DNA of 64,000 nucleotides, from contig NQOF01000001.1 in assembly GCA_002270465.1 (NCBI GenBank), forward strand, positions 1,056,501 to 1,120,500. The letters run 5' to 3'. The first letter of the stretch is position 1, and the number at the start of each line of letters is the position of its first letter. This DNA comes from Blautia hominis (lineage in GTDB: Bacteria > Bacillota > Clostridia > Lachnospirales > Lachnospiraceae). The notes under the pieces were generated by a model. The model made no database searches, was not told the origin of the DNA, and saw only the letters and a list, made by a program, of their open reading frames with translations. Of this stretch, positions 43,946 through 54,497 are shown piece after piece. The position numbers and the translations under genes are program-made.

Positions 43946-45010
43946 TCATACCACTTCATCCAGAAACACACCCTGAATGGGACGGATGAATTCTGCTGCA
44001 GCCGGAAGTTCTTCAGGCATACCATAGCCGAAAAGCCAGGCGGTCAGTCTCCGGATGTGAATATTTATCACCCCTGAGATCTCACCTTTTCTTTCTGCCT
44101 GTTCTCCCGCGGACACCTGTTCAAGCGCAGAGGAATGCCTGTCAACGGTCCAGTAAAACGCTCCTTGATTCTCCTCCAGCAGTTCGTCCTCAACTTTGAT
44201 ATAGAACGTCATACACTTTACAGGTGTCTCCTCTTTCAGTCGGATAGCCTTCATAAAATCCGGAAGGCTCACGATCCGCCCCATGACAGCCGGCTCTCCC
44301 CCGTCCTTTTCCCGGATCAGAGGCGGTTTTGAAAACAACAGCCGCTGCTCCTGCTTCTCAAGTCCCCATGTTCCCAGAAAACCGGCTGTTTTCCCATTCT
44401 TTCGGATCTCTTCCAGGATTCCGTTCTCACTCTCCATCTCTTTTAAAAGGCGCCTCAGATATTCTGTATCACGCTTGGCAAAAACTTCATATCTCTGCCT
44501 CAGCCAGGCATTCATCCATCCGGCTGCCCTCTCCACAACAGCCCCCGCATCCAGACTGCTGACCCGGCGGACTGCCAGCGTATTGTCCTGGGTACGCATC
44601 TCGGGCAGCTCCCATTTGGGCTGGTCAAAAATGTAGGTAAATCCAAAGGGAAGATAAATCGCTTCTGCCGCAGGCATGAGAAAACAAAAGGGCATCCCTT
44701 CTGCCCTCATATCTGACAAAGCTCTCTCCATAAGCCTGCGCATGTATCCTCTGCGGCGTCCCTCTTTTGCTGTGGCAACACCTACAATATAGTCGCATCT
44801 CCACATCCGGTCTCCCACACAGATATCATAGGGGTTTCTGTGGAGCATGGAAAGGATTTTTCTATCTTCCTCCAGGACCAGAATTTGGTTGTCCTTTGTT
44901 TTCTCTTTCATATAATACTCTAGAAAGGCCGGGGAATCCTCCGGGAAAGCATCCTCCCAAAGGCTTCGGCACCGTTCTTTCTCAGAACTGCTCAGATACC
45001 GTACTTCCAT
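43946..45010 (-). CDS. GNAT-family N-acetyltransferase with C-terminal sterol-carrier-like domain (Eis-like)
   Basis: About 354 residues; ATG 45010 preferred (GAGGTG just upstream), a GTG at 45022 is possible. The GNAT core has YIVGVATAKEGRRRGYMRRLM (acetyl-CoA loop) and MPAAEAIYLPFGFTYI. The remaining 200 residues resemble the Eis/SCP2-type C-terminus (TPVKCMTFYIKV, INIHIRRLTAWLFGYG). Substrate unknown; members acetylate aminoglycosides, peptides or other amines. It starts within 10 nt of the DUF2156 gene's end, so both are co-transcribed. Confidence 0.83.
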   Translation of the reverse strand: MEVRYLSSSEKERCRSLWEDAFPEDSPAFLEYYMKEKTKDNQILVLEEDRKILSMLHRNPYDICVGDRMWRCDYIVGVATAKEGRRRGYMRRLMERALSDMRAEGMPFCFLMPAAEAIYLPFGFTYIFDQPKWELPEMRTQDNTLAVRRVSSLDAGAVVERAAGWMNAWLRQRYEVFAKRDTEYLRRLLKEMESENGILEEIRKNGKTAGFLGTWGLEKQEQRLLFSKPPLIREKDGGEPAVMGRIVSLPDFMKAIRLKEETPVKCMTFYIKVEDELLEENQGAFYWTVDRHSSALEQVSAGEQAERKGEISGVINIHIRRLTAWLFGYGMPEELPAAAEFIRPIQGVFLDEVV

Positions 45011-45018
45011 GGTACACC

Positions 45019-45948
45019 TCACACTTCCGGTTTGAAATCAATCTGTCTGACTTCGTATTTTCTGGCAAACCCCACAGGATTGTAGGACATCTTTGCTTTT
45101 CTCAGCCCTTCTATACCCAGGTCGTCCTCGCGGTTCACAAGAGCTGCCTGCGGAAACTCAGCCAGAAGGAACTGCTGGTTAATAAACTGATACAGTCCCC
45201 GAATCTCGGGATTGGCTTTTTCTATATGGATCACCGCCATATTTTCCAGCGGGTTAAAGCTTCCGATGGTAAACGCCTCCAGTTTATCATCAATATAGAC
45301 ACCGCCCATGCGGACCTGAAGGTTGGAGCAGTTTTTCAAGATTTCGTGTATGCCTTCCACCTCATAGTCAAGATGTTCCTCCACCTCTTCCCCTTTCTGT
45401 TCTCTCCAGTGATCCAGGAACTTCCACACATCACCTCTGTCGGAGCAGCAGAGACGGCGGTATTCATATCTGCCCTCATAGGCCCTCTTAAACCCATTGA
45501 GATGGTTTTTCTTTTTATGCAGTTTCTTTCCGGACAGGCTTCTCATGGCATCCCCGTCATAGAGATAATCCTTTAAATCTTCCTGTTCTGTCACAAGAAA
45601 CCGCTCCTTCTGCTCCATTAATCCCAGAGCCAAAACTGCCTCCTCGTCGGCGAGATGGATATATAAAGGCTTTTGCAGCACGGTATTAAAATACTCTGTG
45701 ATCTCATTGAAATAATGCTCCAAATCCTCCTGGCTGCAGATCGGCATGGCAGTCCCGGCCACACCTTCATTGTCCATGAGCCACTGGATCGCTTTGCCAT
45801 CGCTGACAGCAAACTGTACGCCGTAAAGCTTGCTCCATATGAAACTGTCCAAAAACACACTGTCACAGGTCTTATTTGGCCGCCTGCAAAAAAGCGGGGT
45901 CAGTCTGTCTATATCTTCTGCTTCTACCGGTTTAAATTGTAAATTCAT
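45019..45948 (-). CDS. DUF2156 / phosphatidylglycerol lysyltransferase-like GNAT-fold protein
   Basis: About 309 residues from ATG 45948, 5 nt after GGAGG; the open frame to 46065 lacks a ribosome site. It starts NLQFKPVEAEDIDRLTPLFC and has SGKKLHKKKNHLNGFKR in the middle and YINQQF-like LYQFINQQFLLAEFP near the end, typical of the soluble DUF2156 domain also found in lysyl-phosphatidylglycerol synthases. No membrane part is present. It forms a common clostridial pair with the GNAT gene downstream. Aminoacyl transfer is the likely chemistry but the acceptor is unknown. Confidence 0.82.
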   Translation of the reverse strand: MNLQFKPVEAEDIDRLTPLFCRRPNKTCDSVFLDSFIWSKLYGVQFAVSDGKAIQWLMDNEGVAGTAMPICSQEDLEHYFNEITEYFNTVLQKPLYIHLADEEAVLALGLMEQKERFLVTEQEDLKDYLYDGDAMRSLSGKKLHKKKNHLNGFKRAYEGRYEYRRLCCSDRGDVWKFLDHWREQKGEEVEEHLDYEVEGIHEILKNCSNLQVRMGGVYIDDKLEAFTIGSFNPLENMAVIHIEKANPEIRGLYQFINQQFLLAEFPQAALVNREDDLGIEGLRKAKMSYNPVGFARKYEVRQIDFKPEV

Positions 45949-46165
45949 TCTGTCCTCCATATCTGAAATCTGTATCTCTGTCCATACATGAGACGGCACG
46001 CATGGTGTGCCTTTCACATAACGGTCCGGCAGGCCGGCACATTGAGCGCTGACCGTAAAATACACCGGATTGTTATCTTTTTATTATGCCATACTATTTA
46101 TGGTATAACATTTTTTTCAGATTATATACTATATTCAGAAATATGGAAAGGGACTTCGTCACATT

Positions 46166-47200
46166 TTAATCATAATTCACGTCCACAGGCATTCCTTTTT
46201 CCGCTGATTCCATGATCGCCAGGATGGCTATAGCCGTTCTTCTGGCATCCTCCATGGAGACACGGAATTCCCTGCCATCCACCAGCCGGTCGATAAAATC
46301 CCGGATACTCTCATAAGACAATCCTTTACAGCGGTCAAACACACGGTTGGACACCAGAATGTCCGGGGTGCTGGTATTTACCTCTGTCACCTCCTGGATC
46401 AGGTTATGGCTGGACAGATCCATATTGATCATGCCTTTTGTGCAGAGAACACTGAATTTGTAATCATTCACATTGGTATTTCCATTTGGCGTGATCCATC
46501 CGTTTTCCATGTGTGCAATGCCCCCATGTGCAAACTCAATGGTAGTGAGGTAAATATCGTCCGTATCCACGCCCATTTCCTCCAGGATCCCTTTCCGCTT
46601 GACCGCATAGACACGTTTTACCTCATCTCCGAAGATCCACCGCAGGGTGTCAAGGCTGTGACTCCCCAAAAACCAGAGAATGGAAGACCGGGAAGCCCAG
46701 GAGAGCATATCGGTTGCCACCCATTTTACATCGCTGTGCCGGATATATCCGGTATATGGGGTGCCCAGTTTTCCGGATTCCACCTCCTGCTTTGCCGTGT
46801 TGAAGGGCGGGTTCCAGCGGTTGTGCAGGTCCACCATGCAGCGCACCTTATTTTCCCGGACAGCCTTACAGATCCTCTCAATATCTTCCCTGGTGGTTGC
46901 CAGTGGCTTTTCTATCAGAATGTCCTTGCCTGCATTTGCCATTGCCACCGCAATATCCGCATGGGCAAAATCCGGCGTCACGATGGCCACAGCGTCCACA
47001 TCCGGGTCCGCGGCCAGACTGTGATAATCTGTGTAGACCTTCTCAATCCCATACTTGTCTGCGATCTCCCTGGCACGTTCCTCCCTGCTGTCGCAAATAG
47101 CCACCGGGCAGGCACAGACATGCTCCGCGTAAATGGATGCGTGTGTCTGTCCCCAGGTGCCAGCCCCTACAATACCCATTCTGATCTGCTTCATCTCCAT
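46166..47200 (-). CDS. Gfo/Idh/MocA-family oxidoreductase
   Basis: 344 residues, ATG 7 nt after GGAGG. The Rossmann motif is MGIVGAGTWGQTHASIYAEH, the catalytic EKP motif IEKPLATT, and a LGSHSLDTLRWIFGD segment provides the catalytic-region His. It lies 41 nt after the hybrid histidine kinase gene, in the same direction. The substrate, presumably a sugar or inositol derivative, is not deducible. It is distinct in sequence from the one at 13485-14648. Confidence 0.87.
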   Translation of the reverse strand: MEMKQIRMGIVGAGTWGQTHASIYAEHVCACPVAICDSREERAREIADKYGIEKVYTDYHSLAADPDVDAVAIVTPDFAHADIAVAMANAGKDILIEKPLATTREDIERICKAVRENKVRCMVDLHNRWNPPFNTAKQEVESGKLGTPYTGYIRHSDVKWVATDMLSWASRSSILWFLGSHSLDTLRWIFGDEVKRVYAVKRKGILEEMGVDTDDIYLTTIEFAHGGIAHMENGWITPNGNTNVNDYKFSVLCTKGMINMDLSSHNLIQEVTEVNTSTPDILVSNRVFDRCKGLSYESIRDFIDRLVDGREFRVSMEDARRTAIAILAIMESAEKGMPVDVNYD

Positions 47201-47241
47201 AAATTTACCTCCTGTTTGATATGATCTTTATTCCTTCTGTT

Positions 47242-50200
47242 CTACTGCCATATTGCCTGCAGTTCCTCCAATAGAGCCTTTACTTCCAGCGGTTTCACCA
47301 GATATCCGGTCATTCCGGCTTCATAGGCCTGGGACTTGTCCTCGTCAAACGCATTTGCCGTCATCGCCAGGATCGGTGTCTCTCCCCCTGTCTTCTTTTC
47401 CAGACTCCGGATCCTTCTTGTGGCTTCCAGACCGTCCATGACAGGCATGCGGATATCCATCAGGACCGCGGAGTAATACCCTTTGGAAGCTTTTGCATAC
47501 ATATCCACAGCTTCGGCCCCGTTTTCTGCCGTATCTGTCCCAATCCCATGCATCTCCAGAAGGGACTGGGCGATCTCCCGGTTCAGGTCATTGTCCTCCA
47601 CCAGGAGCACCCGGCGGTCCGCAAAGTCCTGCTTCTCCATCTCGGCTTCCCTGCCGGCCCCGCAGGCGGTTCCCAGCTTTGAAAACGTATCAAAGATAGT
47701 GGAGCGGAAAAGAGGTTTAGAGATAAAGAAATCAGCCCCTGCCTGTCTGGCCTCCTCCTCAATACTGCTCCAGTCATACGCTGATATGATGATGATCATG
47801 GTTTCCGTCCCGGTCAGCGCCCGGATGCGGCGGGTTGTCTCCACTCCGTCCATATCCGGCATCCGCCAGTCTATCATAGCCACATCTATGATCCTTCCCT
47901 CCGAGACAGCAGTCCGCACCTGCTCCACCGCCTCACGGCCGGATGTCACCCATATGGAATGGGCGCCTATCTCCTCCAATATGGCTGATGTCTGTTCACA
48001 TACAAGTTCATCGTCATCCACCACCAGGACTTCCACATCCTTCATAAGCTCCCTTGTCTTCCGTCTGCACTCTTCCTCCTCGTCGTCCTCCATCAGGCCC
48101 AGCGGGATGGAAACCGTAAATCTGCTTCCCATATCCTTTTTACTCTCCACCCGGATCTTTCCGCCCATAAGCTGGACCAGATTATAGACAATGGAAAGTC
48201 CAAGACCGCTACCCACATTGTTCCTTGCACTCTCCACGCTTTCCTGTTCAAAAGGCTGGAAAATGCGATCCTGAAATTCCTCGGACATGCCAATCCCGTT
48301 ATCCTCAACTGTAAGTCGCACATAGGCATATCCATTGGTGCGTTTTTCCTCCTGGGTATTTACCACGATCTTTCCCCCGGCAGGTGTGAATTTCAGGGCA
48401 TTTGACAGTAAATTCATGAGGATCTGCTTTATCCTCAGGGCATCGCCCACATAATAATGTTCCATAGGCTCCGTCTGACGGGCTTCAAATTCAATCATAG
48501 CCTCCAAAGCCTGGGGATAGATGATGGAAGATATCTCCTCATACAGCTCGGCAAAATTAAATTTTCTGCTGTTGATCTCCATTTTTCCGGTCTCTATTCT
48601 GGACATGTCCAAAATATCGTTGATCAGGGAAAGCAGATATCTGGATGAGGCGTCTATTTTCCTGAAGCAGTCCTGCACCCTGGGTGTGTCCTCTAATTTC
48701 ATCTGTCCGATGGTGCTCATTCCGATAATGGCATTCATGGGAGTCCTGATATCGTGGCTCATCCTGGAGAGGAAATCAGACTTGGCACTATTGGCCGCTT
48801 TTGCCGCCGCCAGAGCATCCCGCAGAAGCTGTTCCTGCCTGGCCAGTTCCGCCCTCTGGCTGTCCAGCACTTTTACCAGCTCGATGGCCAGCATGTCTGC
48901 TCCCACAGGATTGTCCACATAGATAAGCTGTATGGAGATCCAGTGGTATTTCCCGTCATAGCCTTTTTCCTGCAGCTCCATGTAAAGTTCCCGCTCACCG
49001 TTTTTAAATCTTTTCTTCATCTGTTCCCTGGAAACAAATCTTTCAAAATCCTCCCTGTAAGAAGGGTAGACGTCAGGCAGCGCCCTGCTCTGCATTTCAT
49101 CGTAATTCCCGCGCCTCTCGTACGGAGATTTCTGCTCTTCAATAAAGCAGTTGTACGTGTTTTTCGTAAGATTGATGCTCATGATCAGGGGATACGCCGT
49201 ACAGGTAGCTGCGCGCAGACACTGGTTTTCAATCCTCTGCTCCTGTTCCTGCGCAGCCTGCAGAAGATGCATCTGTGTCACATCCGTAAAGATAGCCTGC
49301 ACCACATCTGCGCCGTCCGCGTTGACCAGACGTTCCATGATCACACTGATCCACATGGGGGCTCCATCCTTTTTCCTGCTCTGCCTTGTGTATGTGATGG
49401 TGCCGCTCCCCACATGCAGGCCCCGGATTTTTGCCTCGATCTGATCCCGCTCATGTTCCAGGACCATTATGAGAGGGTTCTGTATTTCGTCCCGAAACGT
49501 ATTTTCTGAGGAAAACCCATAGAATTCCCAGACACTCCGGTTAAAATTCACAATGCGGTATGGGAATTTCGGCTCAAACTGAAGGATCCCGCAGGGTATG
49601 GAATCGTAGAGCTGGGTCAGAAAACGTGTCTGCCGGGCAGCTTCTCTTCCCGCCAGTTCTGCCTGCTGTTCCCGTTCCTTTTTCTCAGATATATCCGCAA
49701 TGAAACAGTAGATCACTTCCTCCCCATCCTGGTCAATAACCTTTTTCCCCATATCCGATGCCCAGAACCAGGTGCCGTCCTTTCTGAGAACCCGGTACTC
49801 CACATAGTAGAGATCCCCCTCCCTCAGACTTTCTTCCGCCTGCACCTGCATCGCTGCATAATCCTCCGGAACTATAAAACCCCGGCAGCAGTTCCCGGTA
49901 TATTCAACGTACTCCTCCGCACCTATATAGCCAAGAAGATGACTCAGGGTTTCACTGATCCATTTCGTAGAATACCGGTCATCTCTGCGGCAGATCATCA
50001 TTCCGCCGGGAAGCTGGGACAGCATCAGTTCTATCTGCCTGTCTCTGTTGGCCAGGCTTTCCTCCAGTTTTTTGTATGCATCTTTTCCGGCCTGCACCGG
50101 AAAAAGTTCACCTTCCTGGATATCGGAAAAATCTACGGAATTATGGATATGAACCGTCTTCAGCGCATCCCCTGTCAGTCGGAAGATAAAAGTGATCCTC

Positions 50201-50520
50201 TGGTGTGTCTTAAAATACAGTCCGGTCTCCTCCCTGGGCTGGATCCAGCTGTCCCCCTCACACAAAAAACAGTCTCCCGAAAGCGCCCTGGTCACGTACT
50301 TCTCCCCATACATATGGCAGGGTGCCAAATCCTCCCTGCCCTCCAAAAAACAAGCCGCCACTGCCTCCTTCCCCTCTGCCTGCTGCTGAGGTCCTGCCCC
50401 CAGCCAGACGATATCCTCATCAAATGTAGATATGAGAAATTCCACGTCGGATTCACAAAAATATCTTCTCAGTATCAGGGAAGCAAACCCTTCCACTCTC
50501 TGCAGCATCTCTTTACACAT
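47242..50520 (-). CDS. Soluble hybrid histidine kinase (NTF2-like, PAS, HisKA, HATPase, two receivers)
   Basis: 1092 residues without a membrane segment. Residues about 1-140 look like an NTF2/SnoaL-like domain ([22 protein letters not shown]). PAS domains follow at about 165-285 ([18 protein letters not shown]) and 300-420, with a third PAS-like segment to about 550. The HisKA acceptor is His589 in SHDIRTPMN; the ATPase domain contains [12 protein letters not shown] and GSGLGLSIV. Two receivers follow, with Asp in [11 protein letters not shown] and [11 protein letters not shown]. It senses a cytoplasmic signal; no phosphotransfer or output partner is adjacent. Blautia-type genomes carry related multi-PAS hybrid kinases. 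Confidence 0.87.
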   Translation of the reverse strand: MCKEMLQRVEGFASLILRRYFCESDVEFLISTFDEDIVWLGAGPQQQAEGKEAVAACFLEGREDLAPCHMYGEKYVTRALSGDCFLCEGDSWIQPREETGLYFKTHQRITFIFRLTGDALKTVHIHNSVDFSDIQEGELFPVQAGKDAYKKLEESLANRDRQIELMLSQLPGGMMICRRDDRYSTKWISETLSHLLGYIGAEEYVEYTGNCCRGFIVPEDYAAMQVQAEESLREGDLYYVEYRVLRKDGTWFWASDMGKKVIDQDGEEVIYCFIADISEKKEREQQAELAGREAARQTRFLTQLYDSIPCGILQFEPKFPYRIVNFNRSVWEFYGFSSENTFRDEIQNPLIMVLEHERDQIEAKIRGLHVGSGTITYTRQSRKKDGAPMWISVIMERLVNADGADVVQAIFTDVTQMHLLQAAQEQEQRIENQCLRAATCTAYPLIMSINLTKNTYNCFIEEQKSPYERRGNYDEMQSRALPDVYPSYREDFERFVSREQMKKRFKNGERELYMELQEKGYDGKYHWISIQLIYVDNPVGADMLAIELVKVLDSQRAELARQEQLLRDALAAAKAANSAKSDFLSRMSHDIRTPMNAIIGMSTIGQMKLEDTPRVQDCFRKIDASSRYLLSLINDILDMSRIETGKMEINSRKFNFAELYEEISSIIYPQALEAMIEFEARQTEPMEHYYVGDALRIKQILMNLLSNALKFTPAGGKIVVNTQEEKRTNGYAYVRLTVEDNGIGMSEEFQDRIFQPFEQESVESARNNVGSGLGLSIVYNLVQLMGGKIRVESKKDMGSRFTVSIPLGLMEDDEEEECRRKTRELMKDVEVLVVDDDELVCEQTSAILEEIGAHSIWVTSGREAVEQVRTAVSEGRIIDVAMIDWRMPDMDGVETTRRIRALTGTETMIIIISAYDWSSIEEEARQAGADFFISKPLFRSTIFDTFSKLGTACGAGREAEMEKQDFADRRVLLVEDNDLNREIAQSLLEMHGIGTDTAENGAEAVDMYAKASKGYYSAVLMDIRMPVMDGLEATRRIRSLEKKTGGETPILAMTANAFDEDKSQAYEAGMTGYLVKPLEVKALLEELQAIWQ

Positions 50521-50609
50521 ATTATAATCTCCTTACAGAATCGGCACTTTGACTTGTCCCAATATCCCTATTGTTACTATTGTATCATTTAATTCTGCAG
50601 GATACCATA

Positions 50610-50655
50610 GAAAATCCGGCCCCGTTCGCCGATTTTACGGAAAACGAAGCCGGAT
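50610..50655 (-). terminator. Probable terminator of the rha operon
   Basis: On the minus strand ATCCGGC and GCCGGAT pair around a loop with an inner CGTT/AACG stem, followed by TTTT. It lies about 30 nt after the rhaD stop codon. Confidence 0.65.
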
Positions 50656-50685
50656 CCCCGGTGCACAGACCTCTGCCCCCGCACC

Positions 50686-51513
50686 CTATTTCTCGTATAA
50701 AAACTTCTCCGGCAGATTCACATGAAAATCTACCGCCAAATCCCTGAAATTCTGCGCTGTGATGGTCTGCAGCTTATCCGGTCTCATGGACAGCATTTTC
50801 ACAAGGATCTCCGCTGACTTTTCCACGGTATGCATCAGCCCAAACGTCAGATCGAAATCTTCCCCTGAACAGAACATGCCATGGTGCGCCCAAATTGCCA
50901 CATCATACTTCTTCATCAGCTCACTGGTGGCAACCGCGATCTTACTTCCCCCCGGCACCATCCAGCCCACAACGCCCACACCATCCGGGAATACCACAGG
51001 ACACTCTGTTGCCATTTCCCACAGCTCCCTTGTAAACACTTCATCCTTTAAGGGCAGGACAAAGGTGAGTGCAATGATATTGGTGGTATGCGCATGATAT
51101 ATCACCCGGTGCTTACCGCCTGTTGCCTGCATTTTCACCTCATGGTTCATCAGATGGGAGGGCAGCTCGCTGGTAGGTCTTCCGCCGTTTACCAGCCCCC
51201 AGCAGATGCGGTAGTTCTCCCCCTTGTGATCCAGTTCTATGATGGCAATAGAGTCTTCCGGGTCGCTCATGACATTGCGGAAGTATTTCCCGCTTCCTGT
51301 CACCAGAAAATACTCCCCGGCAAGGGCCGGTACCGCTGTGCCGATCTCCTTCCACGCGCCGTCTGCTGACAGATCTTCTCTGACAAGTTCCACCTCTTCT
51401 TTCTTTATACGGTAGGTCAGATTTCCGCCGTTTCTCTCGTGCCATCCCTGTTGCCAGCCGTCATCTGCCATTCTCATAAAACCCTGTACAAATTTTGCTT
51501 CCAAAACTCTCAT
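50686..51513 (-). CDS. rhaD: L-rhamnulose-1-phosphate aldolase
   Basis: 275 residues, the usual length of RhaD (class II aldolase/adducin family). The zinc-site His pair is in IYHAHTTNI, the third His in AIWAHHGMFC, and the catalytic Glu candidate in the N-terminal GNLTYR/RPTSELPSH region. It splits L-rhamnulose-1-phosphate into dihydroxyacetone phosphate and L-lactaldehyde. Last gene of the minus-strand order rhaB-rhaA-rhaD. Confidence 0.95.
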   Translation of the reverse strand: MRVLEAKFVQGFMRMADDGWQQGWHERNGGNLTYRIKKEEVELVREDLSADGAWKEIGTAVPALAGEYFLVTGSGKYFRNVMSDPEDSIAIIELDHKGENYRICWGLVNGGRPTSELPSHLMNHEVKMQATGGKHRVIYHAHTTNIIALTFVLPLKDEVFTRELWEMATECPVVFPDGVGVVGWMVPGGSKIAVATSELMKKYDVAIWAHHGMFCSGEDFDLTFGLMHTVEKSAEILVKMLSMRPDKLQTITAQNFRDLAVDFHVNLPEKFLYEK

Positions 51514-51581
51514 TTTTTCTGTTCCTTTCTATCATCCCTTACGGATATCCATGTCTTCTGCAGCGTACCACGCGCTTTTTG

Positions 51582-52835
51582 CTATGCGCGTTTACTCAGC
51601 ACCTCTTTTTCGTACTGCTGTACCTCTTTAAACCAGTCCTCTTTTTGGGGGACTTTGCACTGTTCACAGAAATAATTCCACACATCTCCAAACGGAAACA
51701 GCTTCAGCTCCTCCTGAAGCATCATAAGTTCTGTAAATTCACTGTTATTCTGCAGTTCTTTCAGTTTATCATTTGGCTGGAGAAGTGCAAACAGAAAAGC
51801 TTTCTGCATATTGCGCATTCCCACCACCCAGGCACTGATCCGGTTAATGCTGGCATCAAAGAAATCCAGTCCTAAGAATACCCGGTCAATGGCATCATTT
51901 CTCACAATTTCCTTTGCGATCTCTTTTGTCTCATCATCAAACAACACTACATGGTCGGAATCCCAGCGCACCGGTCTTGTCACGTGCAGAGCCAGTTTCT
52001 CATTAAATAAGAGCATAGCCGGGATCTTATCGGAAACCACCTCTGTGGGATGATAATGTCCATTGTCCATCAGACTCAAAATACCGTTATTGGCAGCATA
52101 ATTAATACAGAATTCGCTGGACCCCACCGTGTAGGACTCCATGCCAATGCCAAACACCTTGGATTCCAGGCAGACATATACTTTTGACTTGTCATAGTCA
52201 ATGGATAATATCTGATCCAGGGAGTCCTTGAACCTGGCCCTTGGCGCAAGACGGTCAGCCGGCACATCCTTATAGCCGTCGGGAATCCAGATATTCATCA
52301 CACAGGGCTGTCCCAGCTCCTCTGCAAAATACTGGGAGATGCGGATGCAGGCCTGTCCATGGCGAATCCAGAACTGGCGGATCTCCTCATCCGGGCTTGA
52401 AAGTGTAAAGGTCTCTGCCTTCTCATGAGAGAAAAATGTGGGATTGAAATCAATTCCCATCCCCCTCTCTTTCGCAAACTCTGCCCATTTCCTGAAATGC
52501 ACAGGCTCCAGGGCATCTCTGTCCGCAAACTGTCCCTCCTCAAAAATGGCGTAGTTTGCATGGAGATTCAGTTTATGCTTACCCGGGATCAGGCTTAGGG
52601 CTTTGTCAATGTCATCCATAAGCTCCTCCGGTGTCCCGGCTTTTCCCGGATAGTTGCCTGTTGTCTGGATCCCTCCGGATAATGGTCCCTCGTGGTCAAA
52701 TCCCTGTACATCATCCCCCTGCCAGCAGTGCATGGAAATGTGGATGTCCTTCAGTGTTTCCACTGCTTTGTCTGTGTCAACCCCTATACTTTTGTAGATT
52801 TCCTTTGCGGATTCATATCTCTGCGCTGTAGTCAT
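51582..52835 (-). CDS. rhaA: L-rhamnose isomerase
   Basis: 417 residues, a TIM-barrel isomerase of normal RhaA length. The N-terminus ISMHCWQGDDVQGFDHEG and the segment LNLHANYAI are characteristic, with metal ligands among VCLESKVFGIG, DNGHYHPTEVVSD and the DFFDASINRI region. It converts L-rhamnose to L-rhamnulose. CAGGAGG lies 8 nt before the ATG. It follows rhaB by 46 nt. Confidence 0.96.
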   Translation of the reverse strand: MTTAQRYESAKEIYKSIGVDTDKAVETLKDIHISMHCWQGDDVQGFDHEGPLSGGIQTTGNYPGKAGTPEELMDDIDKALSLIPGKHKLNLHANYAIFEEGQFADRDALEPVHFRKWAEFAKERGMGIDFNPTFFSHEKAETFTLSSPDEEIRQFWIRHGQACIRISQYFAEELGQPCVMNIWIPDGYKDVPADRLAPRARFKDSLDQILSIDYDKSKVYVCLESKVFGIGMESYTVGSSEFCINYAANNGILSLMDNGHYHPTEVVSDKIPAMLLFNEKLALHVTRPVRWDSDHVVLFDDETKEIAKEIVRNDAIDRVFLGLDFFDASINRISAWVVGMRNMQKAFLFALLQPNDKLKELQNNSEFTELMMLQEELKLFPFGDVWNYFCEQCKVPQKEDWFKEVQQYEKEVLSKRA

Positions 52836-52881
52836 ATTCTTTTCCTCCTGACTTTACATTTAATCCTTTTGCATCTCTTAT

Positions 52882-54282
52882 TTACGGTTCGTATATTTTA
52901 ATCTCAAATGAGTCATAGACGCACTGCCTGGCTGCCTCTAAGTCTGCCAGCACACCCTTTGCCATGAGCTGCACCATCAGGTTGCCGATGGCCGTGGCCT
53001 CTGTGGGACCTGCCAGGACTGTTTTTCCGGTACTGGCGGCTGTGAGCTGATTGAGATACGCTGCGTTTGCGCCGCCTCCCACCACGTGGAGATTTTTATA
53101 CCGTACCCCTGTCATCGTCTCAATCTCCCGCACCGTTTTGCCGTAGCAGTCCGCAAGACTTCTATATATAACGCCTGCAAGCTGTGCCGGGGCTTCGGGC
53201 ACCTGCTGCCCTGTCTCTTTACAGTATCCCTGCACTGCCTCTGTCATAGACTCCGGGGCCAGAAAACGGCTGTCATTACAGTCCACCAGGGAGGGGATCC
53301 TCTCCTGGGATGCCATTTCACATAGCTCCGCAAAAGAATACGCATCCTGCAGTTCTTTCTTGAGAGACTGTATCATCCACAGCCCCATAATATTTTTCAG
53401 ATAACGGAACCGGTGATCATAGCCGCCCTCATTGGTAAAATTCAGCCTGCGGCTCTCCTCCGTACAGTCTGCCTCTTTTCGTTCCACTCCCATCAAAGAC
53501 CAGGTCCCTGAGCTTATGTACAGGGCGTTTTCCTCGTTGGAAGGCACAGCCAAGACCGCGGAGCCTGTGTCATGGGTGGCAGGCAGAATGACCTGGCAGT
53601 CAAAGCCCACTTCCCTCCGGATTTCTTCCGTGAACGTCCCCAGCACGGTACCCGGTTTTTTAATAGGCTGAAAAATATGTTTCGGATACCCCAGCATTTC
53701 AATCAGTTCAAAATCCCAGTCCTTTGTTTTTGGACTTACAAGCTGAGTTGTGGTGGCATTGGTATACTCTGACGCCCTTTTACCGGTGAGCAAAAACTGA
53801 AAATAGTCCGGTACCATCAGCATGGCCTCTGCCTTTTCCAAATGATCGGGATGTTTTTCTTTTACAGCCATAAGCTGGTAAATGGTGTTAAATATCTGTT
53901 TCTGGATCCCGGTCCTTCCATACAGCTCTTTCTCGGGAATAACCCGGCGGACAAGCCTGTCCATCCCCTCTGTTCTTTTATCCCTGTATCCCACCGTGTT
54001 TCCAAGGACCTGATCGTTCCCGTCCAGAAGCACAAAATCCACAGCCCAGGTGTCAATCCCCATACTCACAGGTATCTTCCCGGCCTTTCCACACTTTTTA
54101 AGACCAATCTTGATCTCCTCAAACAGCTGTTCCAGGTCCCAGCAGGCTTCCCCGTCTTTTACGGTCAGTCCGTTATAGAAACGGTGCATCTCCTCCATCA
54201 CCATGCGGCCCTGCTCCATATGTCCCAGAATGTGACGGCCGCTGGACGCGCCGATGTCCACCGCCAGATAATATTCTGTCAT
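52882..54282 (-). CDS. rhaB: L-rhamnulokinase
   Basis: 466 residues, FGGY carbohydrate-kinase fold. The N-terminal phosphate-binding AVDIGASSGRHILG and MGIDTWAVDFVLLD are typical of RhaB; the ATP-side motif is LHVVGGGANAAYLNQLTA. It phosphorylates L-rhamnulose. First gene of the rha operon, with GGAGG 9 nt upstream of the ATG. It is divergent from the AraC regulator across a 215-bp region with direct repeats. Confidence 0.96.
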   Translation of the reverse strand: MTEYYLAVDIGASSGRHILGHMEQGRMVMEEMHRFYNGLTVKDGEACWDLEQLFEEIKIGLKKCGKAGKIPVSMGIDTWAVDFVLLDGNDQVLGNTVGYRDKRTEGMDRLVRRVIPEKELYGRTGIQKQIFNTIYQLMAVKEKHPDHLEKAEAMLMVPDYFQFLLTGKRASEYTNATTTQLVSPKTKDWDFELIEMLGYPKHIFQPIKKPGTVLGTFTEEIRREVGFDCQVILPATHDTGSAVLAVPSNEENALYISSGTWSLMGVERKEADCTEESRRLNFTNEGGYDHRFRYLKNIMGLWMIQSLKKELQDAYSFAELCEMASQERIPSLVDCNDSRFLAPESMTEAVQGYCKETGQQVPEAPAQLAGVIYRSLADCYGKTVREIETMTGVRYKNLHVVGGGANAAYLNQLTAASTGKTVLAGPTEATAIGNLMVQLMAKGVLADLEAARQCVYDSFEIKIYEP

Positions 54283-54343
54283 GATTTCCGACCTCCTTAT
54301 ATTCTCATCTTATCGGAAAAGAGGACAAAGAAAAAGTACACCG

Positions 54344-54400
54344 TTTGCATAATTTTATAACCTTATTTGCAGTCTGCCGATTGCATTATTTTCTCTGCCG
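54344..54400. promoter_or_regulatory. Direct repeats in the rhaB-AraC intergenic region
   Basis: TTTGCATAATTTT (54344-54356) and ATTGCATTATTTT (54380-54392) are near-identical and 36 bp apart; a TCTGCCG word also occurs twice (54373 and 54394). Same-orientation paired sites are what AraC/RhaS-type activators bind. This is the likely control region for rhaBAD and perhaps for the regulator gene. Confidence 0.5.
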
Positions 54401-54497
54401 TATTACTATAAATATAGCTGTTCAGTACCTTCACAGTTACCGAAAAACATAGAACTGCTCTCTATGGGCAGACAGCAGAAAAAAAACGGAGGAAACC

